Shown here in pieces: positions 19,481-27,805 of a stretch of 64,000 bases of DNA. How positions within the stretch are numbered: the stretch's first letter is position 1; every line of letters starts with the position of its first letter. This DNA is from Cyanobium sp. Tous-M-B4 (lineage in GTDB: Bacteria > Cyanobacteriota > Cyanobacteriia > PCC-6307 > Cyanobiaceae). Under the pieces are notes generated by a model, which saw only the letters and a program-made list of their open reading frames with translations, made no database searches and was not told the DNA's origin. The translations under genes were made by a program, and so were the position numbers. The stretch spans positions 124,001 through 188,000 of the forward strand of contig NZ_JAGQBA010000006.1 of the NCBI RefSeq assembly GCF_024345395.1, in the 5' to 3' direction.

Positions 19481-20234
19481 GCTGCCCTCGGTCCTCCTGG
19501 CCGAAGAGTTGCTGGTAGGCGGCCGTGAGGGTGCAGGCCGCCATGGGCAAGGCCACCACCAGCCCGATGAGCAGCACCAGGAAGCCGGCTAGCACCATGG
19601 CCAGCAGCACCAGGGTTAGGCCAAGGGCCTGAAGCCAGTGGGGATCGGTGGCGGCCCGACCGTTGCGAAAGGCTGCCAGGGGGTTAAGCCCTCCGATAAG
19701 GGCCAGTGGCAGGCTGAGAATTTGATCGGCGCTCAAATAAACAATGGCAGCTAAACCCGCCACCAGCGGTAGGGGGGCTAGCAGAGGTTGGATCATCGTG
19801 AGCAGCCAGGAGCTCGCCTGGGCCAGGCGCACTATCAGTGCCAGCACCACCAGGATCAGCACCACGGTTCCAAAGCAGCGCAACATCGCTCTGCCATCGA
19901 CCCGGATCAGTGCTCCCAGCCTGGGTCGCCCTTGATTGAGAGCTAGTTGGCCCCCCCGCATCAACCCCACCACCAGCCAAAGCCCGGTAAGGACATAGAT
20001 GATCCAGGCCGCCACCGCCAGGGTGATGGCGACGGGGTCTGGCTTGCCCAGCAGCGACAACACCAGGCTGCTCTCGTAGCGATAAAGAAGCTGGGCCGCC
20101 AAATTGGCGCCGCCGCTCAGCAGGGTGAACCCCATCAGCACCCAGGGGCAGTGGCTGAAGGCAGCCCAGCCCCGTTCGACGGCGCTGCGGATGGCCAGGG
20201 GGGGCTTGGGGCTGATCCGGGCCAGTTGGCTCAT
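19467..20234 (-). CDS. Integral membrane protein, cyanobacterial hypothetical
   Basis: The 255-residue protein has about five to six hydrophobic segments (near residues 32-50, 68-95, 115-137, 142-162, 205-240), consistent with a multi-pass inner-membrane protein of the DUF975/YciC-like type. A central loop carries ALNQGRPRLGALIRVDGRA. No catalytic residues are visible. Its ATG overlaps the EVE-domain gene stop (ATGA, 20231-20234), so the two are coupled. Function unknown. Confidence 0.72.
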   Translation of the reverse strand: MSQLARISPKPPLAIRSAVERGWAAFSHCPWVLMGFTLLSGGANLAAQLLYRYESSLVLSLLGKPDPVAITLAVAAWIIYVLTGLWLVVGLMRGGQLALNQGRPRLGALIRVDGRAMLRCFGTVVLILVVLALIVRLAQASSWLLTMIQPLLAPLPLVAGLAAIVYLSADQILSLPLALIGGLNPLAAFRNGRAATDPHWLQALGLTLVLLAMVLAGFLVLLIGLVVALPMAACTLTAAYQQLFGQEDRGQLTAA

Positions 20235-20689
20235 GGCGACTCAAGCAACTCCAGCAGTCGCTCGGCACTGCTGGGCTCAACTGGCAGGATCGAAAGGCGG
20301 TTGCCCCGCTTCACCACCCCCAGCTGCTCGGGGCTGAAGTTTTCCCGCAAGGCATCAAGGCTGAGCAGTTGCTGGAAGTGGCGTAAGTAGCGCAGCCGGC
20401 AACAGTCCCAGCGGGGCTCTTGCCGGCTTGCGGCGGGATCGAAATATTTGGAGTTGGGATCAAATTGGCTGGGGTCGACAATCTGGGTTTCAACCACCTC
20501 CATCAAGCCCACAATGCCCGGTGGTTTGGTGTTGGAGTGGTAGAAAAAAGCCCTATCGCCAATTTGCATGCTCCGCATAAAATTGCGGGCCTGGTAGTTG
20601 CGAATGCCGTCCCATAGGGTGCTGCCCTCCCGCTGCAAATGGTCAATCCCGTAGACATCGGGCTCGCTTTTCATCAACCAATAGGCCAT
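20231..20689 (-). CDS. EVE domain protein (thymocyte nuclear protein 1-like)
   Basis: The 152-residue protein begins MAYWLMKSEPDVYGIDHL and continues WDGIRNYQARNFMRSMQIGD and FFYHSNTKPPGIVGLMEV, the EVE fold, a PUA-like domain thought to bind modified bases in nucleic acids. Length is normal for a stand-alone EVE protein. It is followed by the membrane protein with an ATGA overlap. No neighbouring restriction or modification gene is present, so a housekeeping role is more likely than defence. Confidence 0.88.
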   Translation of the reverse strand: MAYWLMKSEPDVYGIDHLQREGSTLWDGIRNYQARNFMRSMQIGDRAFFYHSNTKPPGIVGLMEVVETQIVDPSQFDPNSKYFDPAASRQEPRWDCCRLRYLRHFQQLLSLDALRENFSPEQLGVVKRGNRLSILPVEPSSAERLLELLESP

Positions 20690-20744
20690 TGCCCGTTGCG
20701 GTCGCCTGGTGCGCGAATGTTAGGAGCTAGATAGCTGAACGCCC

Positions 20745-22172
20745 TTACAGCGCCATCACCAGCTGGCGGAAATGATCACCACGGGCCTCAAAATCGTTGT
20801 ATTGGTCAAAGCTGGCGCAGGCTGGGGAAAGCAGTACCGCTAGGCAGCGATGGCTGCGGGCTAATTGGTCGGCCAGGGGGACGGCTTCAGCCAGGCTGTC
20901 GCAGCAGTGCACAACTCCGCTAAAGCCTGCTTGGCTAAGTAGTTGATGAAACTCTGTCTGGGCAGCTCCGTAGAGCACCACCGCTGCGGCTTTCTGTTGC
21001 AAGGCTGCCAGCCAGCTATTGGGATTGCCCTGCTTCGATTCACCACCGGCGAGCACTACTAGCGGACCGTCCAGGGCATGTAGCGCCACCTCGGCGGCGT
21101 CGTAGTTGGTGGCCTTGCTGTCGTTGTAGAAGCTGATGCCTTGCTGCTCGCGGATGCGCTCGAGCCGGTGGGGCACGCCGGTAAAGGAGCGGAAGGCTTG
21201 CTCCATCTGGGCGCCGCTCAAGCCGGCTTCGAGCCCGGCCGCAGCGGCCAGCAGCATGTTTTGGCGGTTGTGGGCGCCGGGCATGGCTAGGCAATCCGCA
21301 GCCATTAAAAGTTTGCCGGGGCCGGGGCCGGGGCCCGGGCCGCCGGGCTGGGTGGCTTGCCATACCTGGCCGGCTTCGATCCAGAGACTGGACTGGATCG
21401 TGGGGGGGAGATCCTCCCGGCTGCCGGCGGTGACCCAGATGGCCCGCTGCAAGCCGGCGGCATGGGCACGTAGGTCGGCGTCATCGGCGTTGAGTATGGG
21501 CGCCGTGGAACGCTCCAACAGGCTGCGTTTGATGGCCCTGTAGGCCTCAATAGTGCCGTGGCGCTCGAGATGGTCTGGGGTCAAGGTGGTCCAAATTCCC
21601 ACCCGTGGTGCTACTTGGGGGGCCGATTCGATCTGATAGCTGCTGAGCTCCATCACCAGCCAGTTGGGTTGGGGATCGCCGCGCTCCAGTCGCTCCAGCA
21701 CCAGCTCGGCCCCAGAGAAGCCCACGTTGCCGCCCATGGGGGCATCGAGCCCAGCGTGCTGAAGCAGGTGGCTCACTAGGTGGGTAACGGTGGTTTTGCC
21801 ATTGGTGCCGGTGATGCCGATCCAGGGCACGTCGCCACTTGCTTGGAAAGCCAGCTCCATTTCGCCTTTGGTGCTTACTCCTGAGTTGCGCAGCTCCACC
21901 AGGGTGGGATGGTCCCAGCGGATGCCTGGACTCACCACCACGGCTGCGGGGGTAGTGCCAAGGGCGGCAAAAGCGTCGCCGTGGAGGGGCACGCCTAGCA
22001 GCACATCAATGCCTGCCTGGCGCAACTCGTTCGCTTTGGTTTCGAGTGCTGGGCTGGATTGGCTCTCAATCACCAGCACCGCATGGCCGAGATGGTTAAG
22101 CAGCCGAGCAGCACCAATCCCTGAGCGCGCAAGTCCAACAACAACGGTCAGTTCCCTTGTTGCACCTGCCAT
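20745..22172 (-). CDS. murD: UDP-N-acetylmuramoylalanine-D-glutamate ligase
   Basis: The 475-residue protein has an N-terminal UDP-binding domain (VVGLARSGIGAARLLNHLG), the ATP loop of Mur ligases (WIGITGTNGKTTVTHLVSHL, about residue 115), and the C-terminal block FYNDSKATNYDAAEVALHAL. It adds D-glutamate to UDP-MurNAc-L-Ala in the cytoplasm. Around residue 275 is a PGPGPGPG insertion encoded by a GGGGCC-type repeat (see 21318-21339). It is flanked upstream by tRNA-Val. Confidence 0.95.
   Translation of the reverse strand: MAGATRELTVVVGLARSGIGAARLLNHLGHAVLVIESQSSPALETKANELRQAGIDVLLGVPLHGDAFAALGTTPAAVVVSPGIRWDHPTLVELRNSGVSTKGEMELAFQASGDVPWIGITGTNGKTTVTHLVSHLLQHAGLDAPMGGNVGFSGAELVLERLERGDPQPNWLVMELSSYQIESAPQVAPRVGIWTTLTPDHLERHGTIEAYRAIKRSLLERSTAPILNADDADLRAHAAGLQRAIWVTAGSREDLPPTIQSSLWIEAGQVWQATQPGGPGPGPGPGKLLMAADCLAMPGAHNRQNMLLAAAAGLEAGLSGAQMEQAFRSFTGVPHRLERIREQQGISFYNDSKATNYDAAEVALHALDGPLVVLAGGESKQGNPNSWLAALQQKAAAVVLYGAAQTEFHQLLSQAGFSGVVHCCDSLAEAVPLADQLARSHRCLAVLLSPACASFDQYNDFEARGDHFRQLVMAL
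21318..21339 (+). repeat. GGGGCC triplicate inside murD, potential G-quadruplex
   Basis: GGGG-CC-GGGG-CC-GGGG-CCC-GGG on the + strand, opposite the murD coding strand; it encodes the PGPGPGPG run. Four G-tracts of three or more with loops of two to three bases meet the usual quadruplex pattern. Confidence 0.6.
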
Positions 22173-22206
22173 CTCGAAACTTAGGGCTAATACTGAACTT
22201 TTAAAA

Positions 22207-22278
22207 TGGGCGATACTGGATTCGAACCAGTGACTCCTACCGTGTCAAGGTAGTGCTCTACCTCTGAGCTAATCGCCC
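22207..22278 (-). tRNA. tRNA-Val(GAC)
   Basis: The 72-nt gene has acceptor arms GGGCGAT/ATCGCCC, D-loop sequence TTAGCTCAGAGGTAGAGC, anticodon stem CTACC/GGTAG around loop TTGACAC (anticodon GAC) and T-loop GGTTCGAATCC. CCA is not encoded. It sits between murD and the S4-domain gene. Confidence 0.96.
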
Positions 22279-22323
22279 CAGAAGCTTTTCCAGGTTACAG
22301 GTAGGCCTGATTCAGGTAATCCC

Positions 22324-23073
22324 TCAGCAGCGCACCAGCTCGATTCGCCAGCGCTCCCGCTTGGTTGCTGTGACCGTCTCGAGCTGCAGTTCGCCCCGGC
22401 CCTCAAGCTGCACCCGGTCTCCCACCGTCAGCGGCCGGCTGGGACTGCTGACTGGCTGCCAGTTGAGTCTCACCCTGCCTTGACGGATCAGCTCGGCCAT
22501 GCGGTTGCGAGATAACCCGAATCCGGCGGAGGCCACCGCATCGAGGCGCAGGGAGGCTTCCACGGTTTGAAAGCGGCGGGGCAGGCGCGGCGCCGGCAGT
22601 TGCAACTCATGCAGGGGGCGGGCTTCTAGGGCCACCTCCACCGTGCGCACCATGGCCGTGCGGCCATCAAGGGCAGCGGCTTGAGCAGCCGTGAGAATTG
22701 CCTGGGCACCCCGGTCGCCTCGCAGCCAGAGATCGCCGAGCTCTCCCTCCGCAGCGCCGAGGGCTAGCAGGCCCGAGCGGAAGTCTTGTCGCTCAGCCGG
22801 GTCAAATAGGAAATTGCCGCCCAGCTCCAGGCCCATCAAGCCAGCGGCAACTTCATCGGCATTAATGGCTGCGTCGTGGCGCTGCAAAAGCAGCCGCTGG
22901 CGTTCAGCTCCTGGGTAGCCCCCCCGGCTGGCCATTTCCAGCTCGGCCAGGCCTGCCAGGCGCTCTTGGGCCTGCTCAAGCAACGCCCCATCAAGAAAGG
23001 GGGTCCAGACCGGCTCCCAGGTGCGCAGGGCCTGGTCTGCTGCAGCGATCACGGCTTCAAGGTCCCTAGCCAT
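22324..23073 (-). CDS. S4 RNA-binding domain protein (photosystem II S4 / YlmH-like)
   Basis: The 249-residue protein resembles the cyanobacterial photosystem II S4 domain protein and YlmH: TPFLDGALLEQAQERL, ASRGGYPGAERQRLLLQRHD and a C-terminal S4 domain (RLDAVASAGFGLSRNRMAEL, then IRQGRVRLNW). It probably binds RNA in the cytoplasm; the photosystem link comes from family naming. ATG 23073 gives the expected length, and the larger frame to 23241 overlaps the upstream gene. Overlap with that gene is eight bases. Confidence 0.85.
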   Translation of the reverse strand: MARDLEAVIAAADQALRTWEPVWTPFLDGALLEQAQERLAGLAELEMASRGGYPGAERQRLLLQRHDAAINADEVAAGLMGLELGGNFLFDPAERQDFRSGLLALGAAEGELGDLWLRGDRGAQAILTAAQAAALDGRTAMVRTVEVALEARPLHELQLPAPRLPRRFQTVEASLRLDAVASAGFGLSRNRMAELIRQGRVRLNWQPVSSPSRPLTVGDRVQLEGRGELQLETVTATKRERWRIELVRC

Positions 23074-23569
23074 CGCCCAGTCGCACCACCGCCAGGGGTT
23101 TGGCCTGCTGCAGGGAGATCCAGGGCATATCGACGCCGTTAGCGGTTTCGGCCAGCAGCAGCCAGTTGCCTTCTTCCACCCGGTTGCGCAGGCTGCGGAT
23201 GCGGTCGTCCTCTTCGGAGCGCACGCTCGCGGCGGCTGCAAAGCTGCCCATCCAGCCCGAACCCATGCCGAGCAGGGCGCCGATCAGGTGCTGGCTCCAG
23301 GCACCCGCAAAGGCGAAGGTGTCCAGATCGGTGATGTAGGTGAAGGTGAGGCCAGCCAAAAAGCCAAAGGGAATTAGCCAGCGCGCCATGCCCTGCTGGC
23401 GGGCCCGCCGAGCTACCGCAGGGTTTAGCCGGGCTACCTCGGCCATGGCCTGCTCTCCCTCGCCGACGGCCTCCAACTGCAGCAGCGGCGGCTGCAGCTC
23501 GGCCAGTCGATCCCGAAGCTGATGCAGCCTTTTGCGGTCGTTCAGAACTACCACCACACTCGTGCCCAC
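23066..23569 (-). CDS. Hypothetical membrane protein with two helices
   Basis: The 167-residue protein starts with a soluble VVVVLNDRKRLHQLRDRLAE segment, then two hydrophobic stretches (residues 64-84 and 90-112; LIPFGFLAGLTFTYITDL, LIGALLGMGSGWMG), then a charged tail. No family can be named with certainty. The start is GTG. The overlap of eight bases with the S4-domain gene suggests an operon. The Gly-rich second helix is reminiscent of pore or dimer-forming segments, but this is speculative. Confidence 0.65.
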   Translation of the reverse strand: MGTSVVVVLNDRKRLHQLRDRLAELQPPLLQLEAVGEGEQAMAEVARLNPAVARRARQQGMARWLIPFGFLAGLTFTYITDLDTFAFAGAWSQHLIGALLGMGSGWMGSFAAAASVRSEEDDRIRSLRNRVEEGNWLLLAETANGVDMPWISLQQAKPLAVVRLGDG

Positions 23570-23652
23570 GCTGCGCCCTACTCAGTGTTGTTGGGGCGAT
23601 TCTCGCCGCTCACTACACTGCACGACCGGCTCTCCGCTTCGCACCGCCGGGC

Positions 23653-25239
23653 ATGACAAAGGTTCTCGTTTCGGATCCCATCGACCAGGCGGGGATTGAC
23701 ATCCTGTCCCAGGTGGCACAGGTGGATGTGCGCACTGGCCTGCCCCCCGAGGAGCTCAAGGCGATCATCGGCGACTACGACGCCCTGATGATTCGCTCTG
23801 GCACCACGGTGACTGCCGAAATCATCGAAGCTGCCGACAAGCTGCGGATCATTGGCCGAGCCGGGGTTGGCGTCGACAACGTCGATGTGCCCGCGGCCAC
23901 CAAGCGCGGTGTGCTGGTGGTGAACTCGCCGGAGGGCAACACCATCGCCGCCGCTGAGCAGGCCTTAGCCCTGATGCTGGCCCTGTCGCGCCACGTGCCC
24001 CACGCCCATGCCAGCACCATGGCCGGCGGCTGGGATCGCAAGAAATACGTGGGCAACGAGCTTTACAAGAAAAAGTTGGGCGTGGTGGGTCTCGGCAAGA
24101 TCGGCTCCCACGTGGCCCGGGTGGCCAAGGCGATGGGCATGGACGTGATGGCCTACGACCCCTACGTATCTGCCGAGCGGGCCCAGCAAATGCAGGTGCG
24201 ACTCCTGCCCCTGCCCGCCTTGTTTGCCGAAGCTGACTTCGTCAGCCTGCACCTGCCCCGCACCCCAGACACCGAGAACCTGGTGAACGCGGAGCTGCTC
24301 AAGACAATGAAATCGACGGCGCGGATCGTTAACTGCGCTCGCGGCGGCATCATTGACGAAGGGGCCCTCGCTGAGGCGGTCGAGAACGGCACCATCGGCG
24401 GCGCGGCCCTTGATGTGTACGCCAAAGAGCCCCTAGAGGCAGATTCGCCCCTGCGGCAGGTGAAGGAGCGTCTAATCCTCACGCCCCATTTGGGTGCCTC
24501 CACCGAAGAGGCCCAGGAAAACGTCGCGATCGATGTGGCTGAGCAGATCCGCGACGTACTGCTGGGCTTGCCTGCCCGCAGCGCCGTGAATATCCCTGGC
24601 CTCAATGCCGAGGTGATGGAGCAGCTCAAGCCCCATTTGCAATTGGCCGAAACCCTGGGTCAGCTGCTGAGCCAGCTGGCTGGTGGCCCGATCAGTGAGC
24701 TCGAGGTGCGACTCCAGGGCGACTTCGCCGCCCACCCGGCCCAGCCCCTGGTGGTGGCGGCCCTCAAGGGTTTGCTTTCCACCGCCCTGGGCGACAGCAT
24801 CAACTACGTGAACGCCAGCTTGGAGGCCAAGGAGCGGGGCATCCACGTGGTGGAGGTGAAGGACGACGCCAGCCGCGATTTCGCGGGCGGCTCCCTGCAG
24901 CTGAGCTCCAAGGGCTCCAATGGCAACCACACCGTCACCGGGGCGGTGTTCGCCGAGGGGGAACTGCGGATCACCACCATCGATGAGTTTCCGGTGAACG
25001 TGGCCCCCAGCCGCCACATGCTGTTCACCCGTCACCGGGATATGCCCGGCATCATCGGCCAGCTGGGCTCCCTGCTCGGGGAGCACAACGTCAACATCGC
25101 CTCGATGCAGGTGGGTCGCCGCATCGTGCGGGGCGACGCCGTGATGGTCCTCAGCCTCGATGACCCCATCCCGCCCAGCCTGCTGGTTTCGGTGCACGCC
25201 ATCAACGGCATTCAGGAAGCTCACCCGGTAACCCTTTGA
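23653..25239 (+). CDS. serA: D-3-phosphoglycerate dehydrogenase
   Basis: The 528-residue long-type enzyme opens serine synthesis from 3-phosphoglycerate. Visible are the substrate loop RSGTTVTAEIIEAADKL, the NAD loop LGVVGLGKIGSHVARVA (about residue 140), VNCARGGIIDEGALAEA and the catalytic His region LTPHLGASTEEAQENVA. The central intervening domain and a C-terminal ACT domain (FTRHRDMPGIIGQLGSLLGE) complete it, so serine feedback control is plausible. prmA starts in a one-base overlap (TGATG). Confidence 0.96.
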   Translation: MTKVLVSDPIDQAGIDILSQVAQVDVRTGLPPEELKAIIGDYDALMIRSGTTVTAEIIEAADKLRIIGRAGVGVDNVDVPAATKRGVLVVNSPEGNTIAAAEQALALMLALSRHVPHAHASTMAGGWDRKKYVGNELYKKKLGVVGLGKIGSHVARVAKAMGMDVMAYDPYVSAERAQQMQVRLLPLPALFAEADFVSLHLPRTPDTENLVNAELLKTMKSTARIVNCARGGIIDEGALAEAVENGTIGGAALDVYAKEPLEADSPLRQVKERLILTPHLGASTEEAQENVAIDVAEQIRDVLLGLPARSAVNIPGLNAEVMEQLKPHLQLAETLGQLLSQLAGGPISELEVRLQGDFAAHPAQPLVVAALKGLLSTALGDSINYVNASLEAKERGIHVVEVKDDASRDFAGGSLQLSSKGSNGNHTVTGAVFAEGELRITTIDEFPVNVAPSRHMLFTRHRDMPGIIGQLGSLLGEHNVNIASMQVGRRIVRGDAVMVLSLDDPIPPSLLVSVHAINGIQEAHPVTL

Positions 25240-26159
25240 TGGCTGCTGCCCCGGGCTGGTGGCGACTGGAGCTGGCCTCCCTGCCGGAGCTGGAGGAATC
25301 CCTGCTTTGGAAGCTCGCTGACCTGGGCATACCTCGGGTAGCGGTTCAGCACCGCCCCGAAACCCCCAGCCAGCGGCAGCTGATTGCCTGGTTGCCGGCA
25401 AGCGATTGGCCTGAGCAGGAGCGGCAGCAGCTTGCTCTGGCTCTGGCGCCCCTGGCTGAGCCCTTTGGCTTGGCTCTGCCCCCGCTGCAGTGGAGTCAGC
25501 AGGCCGATGAAGACTGGAGCCTCAGCTGGAAGCAGCACTGGCAGGCCGATCCTGTGGGCAAGGGGCTGCTGATCCTGCCTGCGTGGCTGCCCTGTCCGCC
25601 CGAGCATGCCGAGCGGCGGCTAATAGCCATGGATCCGGGCAGTGCCTTCGGCACCGGCAGCCATCCCACCACCAGGCTGTGCCTGGAGGCCTTGGAGCTG
25701 CTGGCCGCCATGACGCCAGAGGGGCTGGCTGGCCTGCGGGTGGCCGACCTCGGCTGCGGTAGCGGCGTGCTGGGCCTTGCTGCCCTCCGGCTGGGTGCGG
25801 CCTCTGTAGCAGCGGTTGACACCGATTCTCTTGCAGTGCGAGCCACTACCGACAATGCCGCCCTCAACGGCCTCACGCCTCAAGTGCGGGTGCAACTGGG
25901 CTCGGTTGAGGCCCTGGCTGAGCTGCTCGAGGGTCAACCGGCCGATCTTTTGCTCTGCAACATCCTTGCTCCGGTGATTCAGGCCCTTTGTCCAGCCTTC
26001 AGCACCGTGCTGGCCGCCAACGGCGTGGGTCTGCTCAGTGGTCTGCTCGTTGACCAGGCTCCGGCGTTGCAGCTGGCCCTGCGGGACGAGGGCTGGCAGG
26101 CCGAACTCACGGCCGAACAAAGCCAGTGGGGCCTGATGACGATCCGGCGTGTCGCATAA
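25239..26159 (+). CDS. prmA: Ribosomal protein L11 methyltransferase
   Basis: The 306-residue SAM-dependent enzyme shows the PrmA signatures DPGSAFGTGSHPTTRLCLEA, VADLGCGSGVLGLAALRLGA (motif I, about residue 170) and LLLCNILAPVIQAL (motif IV). It trimethylates L11 on the large subunit. Start ATG 25239 shares its A with the serA stop (TGATG); a TTG at 25236 is less likely. Length is normal. Confidence 0.93.
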   Translation: MAAAPGWWRLELASLPELEESLLWKLADLGIPRVAVQHRPETPSQRQLIAWLPASDWPEQERQQLALALAPLAEPFGLALPPLQWSQQADEDWSLSWKQHWQADPVGKGLLILPAWLPCPPEHAERRLIAMDPGSAFGTGSHPTTRLCLEALELLAAMTPEGLAGLRVADLGCGSGVLGLAALRLGAASVAAVDTDSLAVRATTDNAALNGLTPQVRVQLGSVEALAELLEGQPADLLLCNILAPVIQALCPAFSTVLAANGVGLLSGLLVDQAPALQLALRDEGWQAELTAEQSQWGLMTIRRVA

Positions 26160-26300
26160 GGCACGCTGATCTGTGCCTTCAATTTGATTGGCCTTCCAGC
26201 GTTCTGGCCGCCAAATCGACAGTTAGGGCGTCCGGCGGATGTATGAAGGGCGAGTCCTACAGGCCCGGCTTCCGGGTGCCTGTGAGCCCCAATCTTTTTC

Positions 26301-26600
26301 ATGGCTTCCTACAAGGTCACCCTCATCAGCGAGAGCGAAGGCCTCAACAAGACCATCGAGGTTCCTGATGACCAGTACATCCTCGACGCTGCTGAAGAGC
26401 AGGGTGTTGATCTGCCCTACTCCTGCCGCGCCGGCGCTTGCTCCACCTGCGCAGGCAAGCTGACCTCCGGCACCGTCGATCAAAGCGACCAGAGCTTCCT
26501 CGACGACGACCAGATAGAAGCTGGTTTTGTGCTCACCTGCGTGGCCTACCCCACCAGCGACTGCACCATCAAGACCCACGCCGAAGAAGAGCTCTATTGA
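26301..26600 (+). CDS. petF: Plant-type [2Fe-2S] ferredoxin
   Basis: The 99-residue protein has the cluster-binding motif [16 protein letters not shown] with a fourth cysteine in [12 protein letters not shown], plus the acidic tail EEELY. It carries electrons from photosystem I to FNR, FTR and nitrogen-assimilation enzymes. No signal peptide. A rho-independent terminator follows at 26667-26689, so it is probably monocistronic. Confidence 0.97.
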   Translation: MASYKVTLISESEGLNKTIEVPDDQYILDAAEEQGVDLPYSCRAGACSTCAGKLTSGTVDQSDQSFLDDDQIEAGFVLTCVAYPTSDCTIKTHAEEELY

Positions 26601-26666
26601 GCCCCAGATCAGCCTGCGCAGGCTCGGCAAATCCCGGACCTGCGCTTGAGCAATCTGAACTTCTCT

Positions 26667-26689
26667 GCCACCCTTAGGGGTGGCTTTTT
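26667..26689 (+). terminator. Rho-independent terminator of petF
   Basis: GCCACCC (26667-26673), loop TTAG, GGGTGGC (26678-26684) and five Ts to 26689, 67 bp after the petF stop. Confidence 0.88.
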
Positions 26690-26714
26690 GCTGTCATCCC
26701 CGAGCCGCAGTTCT

Positions 26715-27116
26715 GTGTCAGCCCAGGCACCCCCTTCCCGGGGCAACGTCGCAGCCCTGCTGGAGCCAGGGAGCGAGCACACCAGTCCCGGCGGCCACTA
26801 CAGCTATCGGGTGCTAGGCCCCTGCTGCCGCCTGTTTGATCGCGAGGAGTTGCCCTGGCCCTGCTGTCGGTTGGCCTGGCGTAGCAAGGAACCAAGCTGG
26901 CGGCGCATCGGTCGGCGCTTTGTGCCCGATCTGGCTTCCCGCCGCTGCCCGTCCTATGCCGTTGAACTGCTGCAGCCCGGCGCCCGCCCCACCCGCACGG
27001 TGATCACCCTGTTCCCGGTGCGGCTGGGCTCTCAGTTGCAGGAGTGGTGGTACAGCAAGCTGCCCACCTCCTTAGACCTGGCCAACTGCAAGCCACCGCC
27101 TTTTATGGCCAAATAA
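26715..27116 (+). CDS. Hypothetical protein between petF and psbV
   Basis: The frame starting at GTG 26715 (MSAQAPPSRGNVAALL) gives 133 residues. It is Arg-, Cys- and Trp-rich with GPCCRLFDREELPWPCCRLA in the first third, and ends in FMAK. A longer frame to TTG 26646 would run through the petF terminator and is rejected. I recognise no family. Two CC pairs could bind metal, but this is untested. Codon use is similar to the neighbours, so it is likely real. Confidence 0.55.
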   Translation: MSAQAPPSRGNVAALLEPGSEHTSPGGHYSYRVLGPCCRLFDREELPWPCCRLAWRSKEPSWRRIGRRFVPDLASRRCPSYAVELLQPGARPTRTVITLFPVRLGSQLQEWWYSKLPTSLDLANCKPPPFMAK

Positions 27117-27139
27117 AAAGCCGGTGCTAGTGCACCGGC
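27115..27139 (-). terminator. Rho-independent terminator of psbV
   Basis: On the minus strand GCCGGTGC and GCACCGGC pair over 27120-27139 with a TAGT/ACTA loop and a five-T run (27115-27119). It overlaps the stop of the convergent hypothetical gene. Confidence 0.88.
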
Positions 27140-27199
27140 AGATCTGAGGCTAAGAGCAGATTTGAGCCTAGAAGTAGATCTGAACCTAGAAGTAGATCT
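27140..27199. repeat. Degenerate 18-bp tandem repeat across the psbV stop codon
   Basis: On the minus strand the unit AGATCTACTTCTAGgttc recurs with an 18-bp period: 27199-27182 (contains the psbV stop), 27181-27164, a more diverged copy 27163-27146 and a partial AGATCT at 27145-27140. Each copy keeps a TAG in frame with psbV. Confidence 0.85.
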
Positions 27200-27707
27200 T
27201 GCCGCCGCCCCACTGGATGCCCTGAACCTTGGGGGCCACCAGGATGTAGCCAGCCATCAGGCGCAGGTCCTCGTCGTCGAGGTCGCGCATTTTGACGAAG
27301 ATGTCGCTGCTGCGCATGCTGGGGTGCACGTCAGCAATGCTGTATTCCCCGTCGTAGGAGGTGGGGTCTTTCATGTAGTCCACTAGGGCCTCCACGCTGT
27401 CCCGCGAGGGCGTAGCCAGGGCCAGGGTCTCAGGGTCGAGGCCGACGTTCTGATTGGTTTTGGTGATGCCACCTGCATGGCACTCGCCGCAGCTGCTGTT
27501 GAACACCTTGCGACCGGCCTTGATCTCCTGCTCGCTGAAGGTCACCAGGGTGCCGTCTGGCGTGGCGGGCACTGTGAGCTGCTCGGTGGTCCAGGCCGCT
27601 GCCAGAGCCGGGCTGCCGAAGCCCATGAACAGCAGCAGGGCCAGCATGGTTCGAGCAAGAACGCGAACCGCCTTGCGGAGGGCAGCCGAGGGGAAGGAGG
27701 AGGCCAT
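27186..27707 (-). CDS. psbV: Cytochrome c-550 of photosystem II
   Basis: The 173-residue precursor has a signal peptide (MASSFPSAALRKAVRVLART, hydrophobic core, cleavage after ALA near residue 36) and a c-type heme site CGECH (about residue 74), followed by GLDPETLALATPSRDSV and VKMRDLDDEDLRLMAGYI. It is an extrinsic lumenal subunit that stabilises the Mn cluster. ATG 27707 follows GGAGGAGG. An upstream ATG at 27743 lacks this. It is terminated at 27115-27139. Confidence 0.95.
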   Translation of the reverse strand: MASSFPSAALRKAVRVLARTMLALLLFMGFGSPALAAAWTTEQLTVPATPDGTLVTFSEQEIKAGRKVFNSSCGECHAGGITKTNQNVGLDPETLALATPSRDSVEALVDYMKDPTSYDGEYSIADVHPSMRSSDIFVKMRDLDDEDLRLMAGYILVAPKVQGIQWGGGKIYF

Positions 27708-27805
27708 TGGAAAAAGCCGGCGGGTAGGCGGTAAAGACCGCATCGGAGACCTTGTATCACGGGGAAAGGGCCCTCCGCAGCCGATTAACGCGAACTGTTG
27801 CAGGG

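Noticed and set aside
20231-20689. EVE-domain protein as part of a defence system
   Set aside because: No methylase, nuclease or ATPase neighbour; flanked by a membrane protein and murD, so a stand-alone housekeeping role is more likely.
24472-25401. A 309-residue antisense frame across serA
   Set aside because: Shadow of serA, which has complete dehydrogenase and ACT motifs.
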